Positions 22,467-31,149 of a stretch of DNA of 64,000 bases are shown piece after piece. The notes beneath the pieces are model-generated. The model ran no database searches, was not told the origin of the DNA, and saw nothing but the letters and a program-made list of their open reading frames with translations. How positions within the stretch are numbered: position 1 is the stretch's first letter; each line of letters starts with the position of its first letter. The stretch is from Ilyonectria destructans (lineage: Eukaryota > Ascomycota > Sordariomycetes > Hypocreales > Nectriaceae): contig JAHEWK010000006.1 of assembly GCA_020740775.1 (NCBI GenBank), positions 2,356,001-2,420,000 of the forward strand, in the 5' to 3' direction. The position numbers and the translations under genes were made by a program.

Positions 22467-23757
22467 ATGTCGTCTCTCGTCAACAAGGTCAAGGAGGCTC
22501 TCCACTCCGACAAGTCCTCTGAGCCCGAGGGCACTCACGGACATCACAACACCCGAGCGGCCAACGCTGCTGACCCTCGCATTGACTCTGATCGAGACCA
22601 CCGCGCTGCCCAGAACCTCAGCGGCACCACACAGACTGGCTCCGGCAACTACGCTACCGGAGGTGTCAGCCACGGCACCGACTCTCGACCCTTCGGCACT
22701 ACAGATGGCCCTGCCACCAAGACTGATGGTCCTCACAACTCCAACCTCTTGAACAAGGCCGACCCCCGTATCGACTCTGATCGTGACCACAGCCGCAACA
22801 TGGGTGCCAACCCTCATGGTACCTCTGGAACCGGTGCTTACAACGCTTCTGAGAACATTCGCACTGGCGGCCTCGGCGGCAGCAACATTGGTACTCATGA
22901 GTCCAGTGCCCTCGGCGGCAGCAACATTGGCACTCACGAGTCCAGTGCCCTCGGCGGCAGCAACGTGGGCACTCATGGGTCCACTCGCACTGGTGCTATC
23001 GGCGGTAACAACTTCTCTGAGAACACTCGCACTGGCGGCCTCGGCGGTAACACCATGGGCACTCACGAGTCCAGCGCTCTCGGCGGCAACAACTTGCGCT
23101 CTGAAAACACCGCCGGATACTCCTCTGGTATTCCGGAGGGAACTGCTGGACCTCACAGCAGCCGAATGGCTAACGCTGCGGACCCCCGTATCGACTCCGA
23201 CTTGGACAACAGCCGAAACATGGGAGCTCACAGCGGAACTCACACTGGTACTCACACCGGTACTCACACCGGCTCCCACACCGGCTCCGGAGCCTTCGGA
23301 AGCTCCACAACCACCCACGGCACTTCTGCTCACACTGGTGGTCTCGGAACCTCCACACACGCCCAGGACAACCTCAACAAGACCAGCGGAGCTTACGGCT
23401 CCGGTCCTGCCCCCAACACAGTTGGCCCTCACAAGTCGGACATGTTGAACAAGATTGATCCCCGCGTGGACAGCAACCTCGACGGTAGCAAGACCTACGG
23501 CGGCGACAAGACCTTCGAGCGATCGTAAGTCGGAAACACTCGGCCTCGGAAACCCCAAAGCGTTCCTTAACACCCTCCGCAGGAACAATACATCCACCCA
23601 CGCCCACGCCCACAGAGATCCAACCGACGCGGCTCAGGTTCCTCCTTCAGTGATGCAACAGCACATCGGCAAGCCTACCGTTGCACATGACGACCACTCT
23701 CATGACCGGGCTCGGAGACATAGTGTTTCGCACCAGGAGGATCATCGGGGTCTGTAA
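22467..23757 (+). CDS. DPR-motif dehydrin-like stress protein
   Basis: Exons 22467-23524 and 23583-23757, with one 58-nt intron, give 410 aa. Four copies of an ADPRIDSDxD-type motif occur, with the DPR tripeptide near residues 36, 99, 239 and 331, three of them preceded by GPHxS and N-K/A-A-D. This is the signature of the fungal dehydrin-like (Dpr) proteins described in Aspergillus fumigatus and Tuber, which protect against osmotic, oxidative and freezing stress. The protein is Gly/Ser/Thr/His-rich and lacks a fold-like hydrophobic core. Between motifs 2 and 3 lie 13-residue repeats (GGSNIGTHESSAL). The last exon adds a His/Asp-rich tail with PPSVMQQHIGKPT. If the intron is retained, translation stops at once inside the donor site, giving a shorter form. 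Codon bias is strong, with C-ending codons. Confidence 0.88.
22872..23100 (+). repeat. 39-bp coding tandem repeats in the DPR-protein gene
   Basis: The block starting CTCGGCGGCAGCAAC recurs at 22872, 22911 and 22950. After a diverged unit it recurs at 23040 and 23079. Each step is 39 bp, so each unit encodes 13 residues around GGSNIGTHESSAL. Near-identity at third positions points to recent unit duplication or homogenisation. Confidence 0.9.
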
Positions 23758-25078
23758 AAGGCTAGGATTTATGAGTCATGTATTTGTATTATGAGCATTT
23801 CACATGTGTAGTTTTCATCTCAGATAATTAAACTCACAAAAAAAAACACTTTGATATCTTCAAACTTATCTACTATTTGAGCGTGAAACACAAACCCAAA
23901 CTTAACCAGTAATATCCTTGCATCCTACCAAGGCAAAGACGTAAATCTGTCGAGTTTTTAAACCCGCCGGCTTCAAAGTAGAGGCGAAGCTGCGCATCCG
24001 GGGCCAGGCCTTCCGGGGCCTTGAGAAACCGAGGAAGCTCGTTGCCTTCAAAGTAGAGGCGAAGCAGGCGTGCGTGGGACTTCCTGTGGCCCCCGAGTTC
24101 AAAGTAGAGGTGAAGCCGCCGTTCGAAGTCTTCGGGGGCTCGAGCGGTTGCAAAGTGAGCCTGTCAGGGTTCTCGGGCGCCGGCTGGCCTGAAGTAGAAG
24201 TGAGTCGAGCTTTTCTACCCCTGAAGCGCTTAGCATCAAAGCTGAAGCTGAGGGGCCCCTCCTGTGACTTTGGGGTACCATACTCCTGGCACCGGCGAGG
24301 TAGAGGCGAATTCAGCCTCTCCAGGTGTCCACTGGTTTCGATAAGCCAAGACAGTAGTCGTGCGGTGACCAAGAAAACGACTAAGTCCACGTTAGAACTG
24401 CGACTCAGAGAATCGTTGTAGGAAAGAGAAATCACATGTCTGGTGACTTGGACTCACGTTGCAAGTATCTTGGGGGGGTGTCGAGAGGTGACTTTCGTAG
24501 ACTCGTGAGAGGACGCTCATGTTCGGGGTAGGGTCAAGTAAGGTCTTGAACCGCTAGCTCATGCAACCGATGCCGGGATTGCGTGTGTGGTGACTGCCAG
24601 AACAATCTGTGGCGGCGTCAGAAGGTGTGGCAATGACATAAATGGGTCACGACTTACACAACACACATCTCGTGTAAGCCCGATACTCCTTCAATCACTC
24701 CGGAACCTCTCCCATGCAAATGTCACAGTCTTCAAGTCGGCGGCGTCAGTGGTGACTGGGCTTGGAATGGGGCGTTCTAGCGGTCACGCCATCACTTCTA
24801 TTGCTCCTGGGAATTTGGGCATGGCAGAGGATGGCCGATCCGCAGAGATGAAGCCCTTCGAGCTGATGGAGTCGGAATCTAATGAGGTTTGCGTTAAGAC
24901 AAGACGATATTGCTCGAATTCTTCAACTTACTCGCCGCTTCCGTCTATAAGTATATATGCATCCTCCTTTTTGAAAGTCAAGCTAAGTAGATATCTATTG
25001 TAAATATTAGAGCCGTTTGGTTGAGCCTCCTCTTTCTTGAGTTTACTTACTAGGTGTGACCTCTTCCCTCTTACAATT
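23758..25078. other. accessory repeat island, left part
   Basis: No conventional gene is supported. The segment 23945-24421 contains a phased degenerate repeat (listed separately) and is open on both strands. From about 24430 to 25078 I see no recognisable coding sequence. A TATA-like stretch (TCTATAAGTATATATGC near 24942) and the flanking gag relic make remains of an LTR retroelement possible, but no LTR pair is demonstrable. Confidence 0.4.
23972..24253 (+). repeat. degenerate in-phase repeat with core TTCAAAGTAGAGGCGAAGC
   Basis: The 19-nt core is exact at 23972 and 24047, differs by one base at 24098, and recurs in decayed form at 24149, 24188 and 24236. A further copy with one change lies at 25712-25730. 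The spacings in the cluster (75, 51, 51, 39, 48 nt) are all multiples of three. In the plus frame the cores read FKVEAK, FKVEAK, FKVEVK, CKVSLS, PEVEVS and SKLKLR, within a frame open from 23945 to 24421. On the minus strand the cores read FASTLK. No family is recognised and no start codon fits the whole repeat. Confidence 0.65.
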
Positions 25079-25655
25079 CTAAAGCTTCTGGTTGTGCGGC
25101 ATTGAATCCCAGTATCGGGTCGCAAGCGCTACCATTTTCTCACGGTTGCTGGGCAGTGTCGGGCTGTGGAGGTTGATGTGGTCTTGCAGCCCGGCCTGCA
25201 GTTCCGCATAGAAGGAGAGAGCCTGTTGCTTTACGGCCGATCTATCGAAGTGTTTCTCCAGCGAATCGAAGTAGATATGGAGGTCGGAGGGGGACTGGCC
25301 GTCCCGTTGTTTGGCGTGCTCCAGTTGTCGCATTAGGAGGGGCTCCTTATTTCTGGAATCCTTGACAAGAACAAAGGTCCATTTCTTAAAGGAGTCCCAA
25401 TTATTCTCGAGGTCTCGTCGTTCCGACTCCTTTTATTCGTCGAGGTATCGGCCCCATCTCGCCCGGTATTCGGTATCCATATAACCCAGGGCAAGAAGGA
25501 TCTTCTTGAAGTCGCGGTGGTATCGTCTTCGTACCCCTGAGAAAGTACGTTGTAGGTCGCTGAGCCAGTTATCTCGCTTTCGCAAGGTGGTCAGGTGCGA
25601 AAGCCGGGGGATGTTCTTGATTCGGATCTCTCCGCCACTGCTCGATGCGGAGAAG
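25079..25655 (-). pseudogene. LTR-retrotransposon gag relic
   Basis: The minus-strand frame reads a gag-like capsid domain. An N-terminal part contains DNWLSDLQRTF and DTEYRARWGRYLDE, then NWDSFKKWTF, a QLEHAKQRDGQSP segment, and LQAGLQDHINLHSP close to the end. The wording and order are those of Ty3/gypsy-type fungal gag. An in-frame TAA at 25433-25435 interrupts it, the frame ends soon after at 25079, and neither a zinc knuckle nor protease, reverse transcriptase or integrase follows. It is therefore a truncated, inactive fragment. Polyglutamine/serine- and proline-coding low-complexity sequence upstream on the same strand (25800-26090) may be its former N-terminus or leader. Confidence 0.7.
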
Positions 25656-25855
25656 TGGGAGGATCACCGGCTTGCGTCGCGGCAATTCGCCAAACTTCTC
25701 CCAGAGGGAGATTCAAAGTAGGGGCGAAGCCTAGTGGCCCCAATTAAAAAATATTAAATAAAAAAAAGGAACGAGACGAGACGAAACGAGACCAAAAGCC
25801 CCCTATGGGGAGGGGGAGCGAGCGCGGAGGCCTTGGACCAGGCGGCGAGCGGCAA

Positions 25856-26018
25856 CGAGGAGGAGGAGGAGGAGGAGGGCGATGGCGGGTGCCGCGGGTG
25901 CCGCGGACTAGGGGAGGAGGAGGAGGAAGGGGTCCAGGTGGCTCAGCGGCCGAAGCCGCGACAACACCGTCGCTGGTGTTGCTGCTGTTGTTGCTGCTGC
26001 CGTTGCTGCTGCTGTTGG
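25856..26018. repeat. GGA and GCT/GTT triplet-rich low-complexity block
   Basis: A GAG/GGA run at 25857-25879 and a second at 25913-25930 are followed by mixed GCT/GTT triplets at 25972-26018. On the minus strand, the strand of the gag relic, the latter encodes polyglutamine or Ser/Asn-rich sequence depending on frame, and the former encodes polyproline. This fits the disordered N-terminus of a gag protein but is not proof of it. Confidence 0.8.
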
Positions 26019-26188
26019 GCAGCGAGGAGGAGGGCAGCGGCTCGACGGCCGCAGGAGGCCCTTGGGTTAACTGGCCTGGGCTGTATACCTAGAGCTCAGG
26101 GCTCCGGCGGAGCGTGGTTGACGAGGGCGGCAGGTTCCTCGTCCGTTATTTCCCCTCCTGAGGGGCTGGCCCATCTGGTGCCAGCCAT

Positions 26189-26332
26189 CATCTCAGGAGG
26201 GCAACGTGGTCGGTGTTGGGGAGGACGCGGGGGGGCCTCTTGACTTTGGTGTGTTTGAGTATCCCAGGAGGGCAACGAGGTGGTCGGTATTCGGGAGGGC
26301 GCGGGGGGTCATCTTGAGTTTGGTATGGTTAA
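26189..26332. repeat. 71-bp direct tandem duplication
   Basis: Two adjacent copies start with CTCAGGAGGGCAACG (about 26191) and CCCAGGAGGGCAACG (about 26262). They share a GGTCGGT..GGGAGG..GCGGGGGG..CTTGA.TTTGGT skeleton at roughly 80-85 percent identity. The second copy has a 3-nt insertion. It may be part of a decayed retroelement leader. Confidence 0.8.
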
Positions 26333-26407
26333 ATAAAGAAAAGAGAATCTCCTCCATCTACCTAAGATTGAGGGGAGTGCCTTATATCCAAAGTGTGGAT
26401 TCCCTGG

Positions 26408-26425
26408 AGGAAGGAGCTCCTTCCT
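26408..26425. repeat. 18-nt perfect palindrome
   Basis: AGGAAGGAGCTCCTTCCT is perfectly self-complementary and centred on a GAGCTC. It sits between the tandem duplication and the CT microsatellite in non-coding sequence. No function can be assigned. Confidence 0.85.
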
Positions 26426-27125
26426 TCTTTTCTGTTTCTGCTGACGATCCCACCTGTCACACGCCCACGAACGTCAGAACGAGTCAGCCGGAGCGAATCG
26501 AGGCGAAAACACGACGTTTCTTCGGAAGAGTGAGATTGAGGAGAAGTCTAGGCAGATGGGACAAATTGGTATGTCTGCCATCCTACCCATGATATTGCGA
26601 GGTTTGGGGCACTACGGTGAGAGCTGCTCTACAGGATTCAGAGTATCGCACGGTCGCTACCCTCTCCGCCGCGTAAAGTATCACTAGCTCAAGAGCCAAG
26701 CAAAGACTCATATGCATCCACCATCCAACAGTCTAAGCGCCCGTCTTCAGCCCCCTGATCTTCCTCACACGACGACTACAGAGCCAGCACCGGCTCCAAC
26801 AGTAGCGCTTCCGTGGAAATATGTGTTGAAACATCTTTCTCCTCTCCTCTCCGCCCATTTACCACCACCACGAACTAGGCGCCAACCGCTGCCTACGGCC
26901 TCCACCCGGACGCCTCTTTGAATAGACACCGGCTTTCACAATACCAACTGAGGCGAATTTATTCTTTGAATAAAGGGATGGATTACAGGTGTCTGAAGCG
27001 CGGGCTTTAATATCCACTGGCCGGGCCACAATATCATCTTGATCCCCGAAGTTGGTGAGCTTATACAGTTCACTATACCCGCTCAACATATTCATCCCAT
27101 TACGCAAGATAGAAAATACGTATTT

Positions 27126-27129
<4 letters not shown>

Positions 27130-27201
<72 letters not shown>
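27130..27201. repeat. (CT)36 dinucleotide microsatellite
   Basis: An uninterrupted 72-nt run of alternating C and T, with no base change. Its purity suggests active slippage or a recent origin, in contrast to the decayed sequence around it. Confidence 0.97.
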
Positions 27202-27203
<2 letters not shown>

Positions 27204-27659
27204 GAAACAACACGAGATTTCGAATGCTAGCAGACCAATATCTCTCTATTGCTGTTAGGAACATGCCGCCAGGAGTCTAGAACATCTAGCCCCAAGTCCA
27301 TTTCTTCCACAGCCCTCACTACCGCAGACAGCGCATCCCCATTATTTCCTTACTATCTGCAAATTCTAGCAAGCAGATCCAATGGTAGAGGCGGCGATGG
27401 GACGGTTTTGTTGGGGTTCTGAGCCCCCTTCGATTTGCCACTCTTCGTCCCGTCGCCGCCCGACAGGCGTCTTAGCAACAACCCCAAAAGCGGTGCTCTC
27501 AGGAATCGCACGACGAAGCTTCTCCTCGGGTCCGTCGGTTATGTTTATAGACTGACTGCTTGGTGGTGAAAAGACAGCGGGACATAGTTCCATGATGCTT
27601 GAATGACGAAAGTCACAACTTATTCAGTTTGAACTTTTGCAGGTTGGCAGAATAATATA

Positions 27660-27838
27660 TGTTGAGTATTTCTATTCGCACACAAGCACAAGCCTCTGTA
27701 GCAAAAACCCAGGACAAACCGATATATCTAAAATTGGAATTCTTAGACGTTAGGCTTATATTTATTAATAAATTAGACTTAACAATAATAAATAAATGAA
27801 CAGTTACTAGAAAATAAATACTAAGAATTAGTATTCTA
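27660..27838. mobile_element. MITE-like element, diverged copy 2
   Basis: The sequence starting TTGAGTATTTCTATTCGCAC matches the terminal repeat of the element at 1858-2026 (reverse orientation). About 70 bp further on it contains ATTGGAATTCTTAGAC, the exact reverse complement of 16 internal bases of copy 1. The two blocks are collinear. The far end is AT-rich and decayed; AATACTAAGAATTAGTATT near 27817-27835 may be the eroded terminus or a local hairpin. Boundaries are approximate. Confidence 0.45.
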
Positions 27839-28116
27839 AACAATTTATTAGAATAATAGATAATTATCAGCAGGATTGAAGCATGTAGTTCTATGTGCGA
27901 CTAGCAATTCTAGAGTACCGTTACCCAAAACTGACCTTGAATCCTCAAGGTAGCCAGATTGGTTGCCTTATCTTATCAGACCACACCCCTCCGACTACCC
28001 TAGACCATTTCTCCAATCACCAGGCGCCCAGCCTTCCTCCATCACCCACAGCCCTCAGACATCGCATCCAGAAACACAGCATATACCACTCTTCTCTTCA
28101 CAATGCGCAGGCCATA

Positions 28117-29050
28117 ATGTCAGTTCCTATCCCGCAAACCCTCTGGAACGCCCGCATTCCGCTGCACATCACCCACCCCGCCTCACCGACCACGCCGTTC
28201 ATCACCAGCATCCCACGCTTCAGTTACTTGGCTCTTCTGCTGCCTCGCCTCTCCACCTTCTTCGACTCGCCGTGTTCGAGCTTCCACTTTGAAGATGTGC
28301 AGCTGAGGAACTTGGCCGTGGGCCTGCTCGTCGACCTCTACCAACCTCCTCTGCCATGGCGGCTGACGGTGAATGAAGGCATCGGCTGGGACATTGCAGA
28401 TACGTTTCTCAACTGCGTGAAGGAGGTGAGTCGCTGCAATCAACGGTCTCGTCATGACCTGTTGTGGGAGGCTTCTAGGCACCATTTAGGCGCCTTTAAA
28501 GAACCGTCCTGCCTTGGGTATTGTAGAAATCGAGACGCGGGCTATCCATCTTTGAGGAACGCTGGCTTTGTCCACTGACATGTCTGCCTAGGCTGACTTC
28601 ATCCGCAACGGCAACGCCAACCAAATCATGAAAATGTCCAAAGATCACACCACCCAACTCTGGAACTCGGTCATCGACAACGACCACACTGGATTCAACC
28701 GCATCAACACCCGTCTTCTCAACGCGCCCACCGCCCTTAAACATGTCCCTATCCGCATCTATGTCCCATCTACTTCTCCAGCACACGACTCATCCCCGAC
28801 CTCAGAACCAGGATCCTTCAAAGTCATCCAGGCCCTAGTGCAAGCTACTACCTCTGGCCGAAGGCCCAAGTTACTGGGCCAAGCGCTCAAGGACTTGCTG
28901 CCCAGCCTATTCCCGAGCAGTAGGGATCCGATTCTGGCAAAGGTGGTGATGCACGGGGGGGCGGTCCCCTTTGAGGCGCCGCTTGAGGAGTTGATGCGGG
29001 AAGCTTCGTACCCGGACGGATGGCTCTGTCTTGTTGTCATCGTTTTGTGA
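28117..29050 (+). CDS. ATG5: autophagy protein 5
   Basis: Becomes covalently linked to ATG12 and, with ATG16, forms the E3-like complex that lipidates ATG8 on the growing autophagosome. Exons 28117-28425 and 28592-29050 give 255 aa, somewhat short for the family (about 280-320 in fungi). The N-terminus (TLWNARIPLHITHP) and PRFSYLALLLPRL match the first ubiquitin-like fold. NCVKEADFIRNG contains the expected ATG12-acceptor lysine, here Lys102. GSFKVIQAL onwards, ending SYPDGWLCLVVIVL, is the second ubiquitin-like fold. The acceptor Lys is the second-last codon of exon 1, so splicing occurs one codon after it. The intron is 166 nt, much longer than other introns in the window. The frame is also open upstream of the ATG, but canonical ATG5 similarity begins at this Met. 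Confidence 0.93.
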
Positions 29051-29250
29051 TACGATTTACTACGAGCGGGCATATCAAGGCGTGGCATGGACTGGCGTTA
29101 AAGGGAGGAACTAGAAGTATATGACAACTTGGCTTCACATCGGGATGCTGTCAGATTCTAGGATGGGATCCGTTTCGAGTTGATTTTGAATTAAGAATTG
29201 ATAGTATTTACTACCTTGTAGACAACGACTTCAACAAAATTTCCTCTCTA

Positions 29251-30693
29251 TTAAGTGAAGGTGATCTGTTTCCCCATAAGGCTTCTATAAGCATCGTTAA
29301 CCGCCTTCCTCTTCTTCTTCCTGGTCTCCTCATCTTCGTTTATTTCTTCATCCTCGTCGAAGTCTTCTGGTCCTGGAATCTGAGGCGCCCAAGCACGAAT
29401 CTGTCCATCCATGTGAGAGCTGTAGATGGCACCAACCGAGTTCCCGCCGCCCATGGCGGGTCCAACCTGATGACCACCTCCACCTGCTCCGCGCCATACA
29501 AGCCCTGTGATTCGGTTCCTTCCCATTTGGCTACCACGAGGCCCAACGGGGTTTGTCACGCCAGGGCTGCGGAGTCGTGTCACAATGTTTCCCTCGTGGA
29601 GGTCGAGAATCAAGATTTCCTGATCGTTTGGCCAGAACAAAAGTTCATTTCCAGTAGACAAGCTAGACGGAGACACTAGGAAGCTGGCTGTTTTTGCATG
29701 TTGGTTCTGAATGAGAGAGCCGAAGCTGGCCAGAGTGTTGGCCCCAGTTGCTGCATCCCATACTCGAATCCGACGATCGAGGCCGGTTGAGATGATGTAC
29801 CGACCATCATCTGTCCACTGTATGCCATTGACCGCCTCATCGTGGGCCTGCGAGGAGGCTCTGAAATGCGGCATCTGGCCCCAATCCATCCCCGCGGCTG
29901 TGGCGTGGTTATATCTATGAATGACGCCCAGCGAATCCTCCTGGTCTAGCTGTGCGACGACACCGCCAGCACGCCGAATATCCCATACGCGAACTTTTCC
30001 ATCAGCGTGGCCGCTGACAAGTATATGGTCATGGCGTGGACTCCATGCTGTTGACAGGACAGGCCCGCCGTGCGCGACCAAGGCCTGAACTGCAGATCCA
30101 GACTTCAAGTCAACGAGTCGTACGTTAGAGTGTTGGGTGGCAGCCGCAACGAGGAGGTGGTCAGCAATAGGGCTAGTCGAATGGGAGTATATAGTCGCAT
30201 TCAGATCGAAACTTGCGGAAAGCGTGCAACGCTGGGTCGCCCACAGCTTCAACTTCTTATCATAGGAACTCGAGAGGAAGGCATCTGGATCGAATGGGTA
30301 GAAAGCAAGATGGGTAATTCCATGCGTGTGTCCGGACGACTGCTCTTCTCGAGCCGACCGCGCGATCGAGCTCACAGGACGAAAGGTATGGAGCTTATGA
30401 GGGTTTCTGCACGCCTCCAAATCCCATATCTTGATGGAACCTTCTGCGCCGCCCGAGAGGAGGATGCGGCCTTCAAACTTGTCGAGAGCGAGGGCGCTCA
30501 CGCCAGCACCATGGGCACGGATATTATGCGCGCGTTCATCTACACCAGCCGGGTCGGGACGCGGTGCGAACTCGCCATTGAAGCGATGCTGCGGCGCGGG
30601 CGCAAAGGAACGGAGGAGGTCGGTCGTGACGGTTCGGGCAAAGTCCCGGGGATCCAGATCACCCGTTTCGCGGGCGAGCAGACGGGACTGCAT
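29251..30693 (-). CDS. ERCC8/CSA-type WD40 DNA-repair protein
   Basis: Intronless, 480 aa. It starts with LLARETGDLDPRDFARTV, the N-terminal helix motif by which CSA (yeast Rad28) docks on DDB1. WD40 repeats follow: GGAEGSIKIWDLE, SSSYDKKLKLW, SGHADGKVRVWDIRRAGG and STGLDRRIRVWDAATG are visible blade ends. CSA is the substrate receptor of a CUL4-DDB1 ubiquitin ligase in transcription-coupled nucleotide excision repair; nuclear. The tail beyond the propeller is acidic then basic (DEDEEINEDEE, then KKKRK). A Gly-rich insert near residue 400 lengthens it relative to the roughly 396-aa human protein. It is divergently paired with the gene at 31150 across a 456-bp shared promoter region. Its 3' end faces ATG5 with 200 bp between. 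Confidence 0.9.
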   Translation of the reverse strand: MQSRLLARETGDLDPRDFARTVTTDLLRSFAPAPQHRFNGEFAPRPDPAGVDERAHNIRAHGAGVSALALDKFEGRILLSGGAEGSIKIWDLEACRNPHKLHTFRPVSSIARSAREEQSSGHTHGITHLAFYPFDPDAFLSSSYDKKLKLWATQRCTLSASFDLNATIYSHSTSPIADHLLVAAATQHSNVRLVDLKSGSAVQALVAHGGPVLSTAWSPRHDHILVSGHADGKVRVWDIRRAGGVVAQLDQEDSLGVIHRYNHATAAGMDWGQMPHFRASSQAHDEAVNGIQWTDDGRYIISTGLDRRIRVWDAATGANTLASFGSLIQNQHAKTASFLVSPSSLSTGNELLFWPNDQEILILDLHEGNIVTRLRSPGVTNPVGPRGSQMGRNRITGLVWRGAGGGGHQVGPAMGGGNSVGAIYSSHMDGQIRAWAPQIPGPEDFDEDEEINEDEETRKKKRKAVNDAYRSLMGKQITFT

Positions 30694-31149
30694 TCATCTG
30701 GGCTGTAAACGGTGAGTTGGGCGCGTTGTGAAGCAATACAGACGTCTGAAAGCTGGACACAGCTCAGAGTTGAGTGAAGCATGGAGATTGAAGAGTCAGA
30801 GTGAGGCTGCGGTGATGTCAGCCAGCCGCTGCAGGGTCCCGCAACCCCACATTAGCGGCAACCGACCGCCTCAGTGTCTTAAATCTTCAACTTCAACTCT
30901 GCAAAGGTTCCGGACAAGGCGTCGGAATTGCGCAGGTCGCCTCATTTGATTTAATCCGTCTTCTACCCTGGCTGAGTTATCCTGAAGAGCTCTTGTCCAC
31001 TGCGTCCTAGACGCACCTGCGCACGCAACTCAACCAAGCCATGTTCCAACCTCGACATCGGAAAGCAAAACGATCTTCGTCTTTACCTTGAGTAAGAAAA
31101 ACCTGCGGTTCTAGAACCACAAACAGGCCACTCGCGAGTCCACGAAGCT
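30694..31149. promoter_or_regulatory. shared divergent promoter region
   Basis: 456 bp separate the start codons of the minus-strand ERCC8-like gene and the plus-strand gene at 31150, so both promoters must lie here or overlap. No TATA box stands out. Co-regulation of the two genes is possible but unproven. Confidence 0.55.

Larger units (their letters stand above)
25656..28116. other. accessory repeat island, right part
   Basis: Low-complexity and repeated DNA without a supported gene: GGA and GCT/GTT triplet runs (25856-26020), a 71-bp tandem duplication (26189-26332), an 18-nt palindrome at 26408-26425, the CT run at 27130-27201, and an AT-rich tract at 27640-27880 holding a second MITE-like copy. 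A minus-strand frame at 27366-27593 (75 codons, with FGVVAKTPVGRRRDEEW) looks mildly protein-like, but I cannot assign it. The end of the interval is the ATG5 promoter and leader. Confidence 0.5.

Noticed and set aside
22398..23597. 399-codon minus-strand frame opposite the DPR-protein gene
   Set aside because: It is a shadow of the strongly biased codons of the true gene; the Val/Ser/Gly-only translation has no independent signal.
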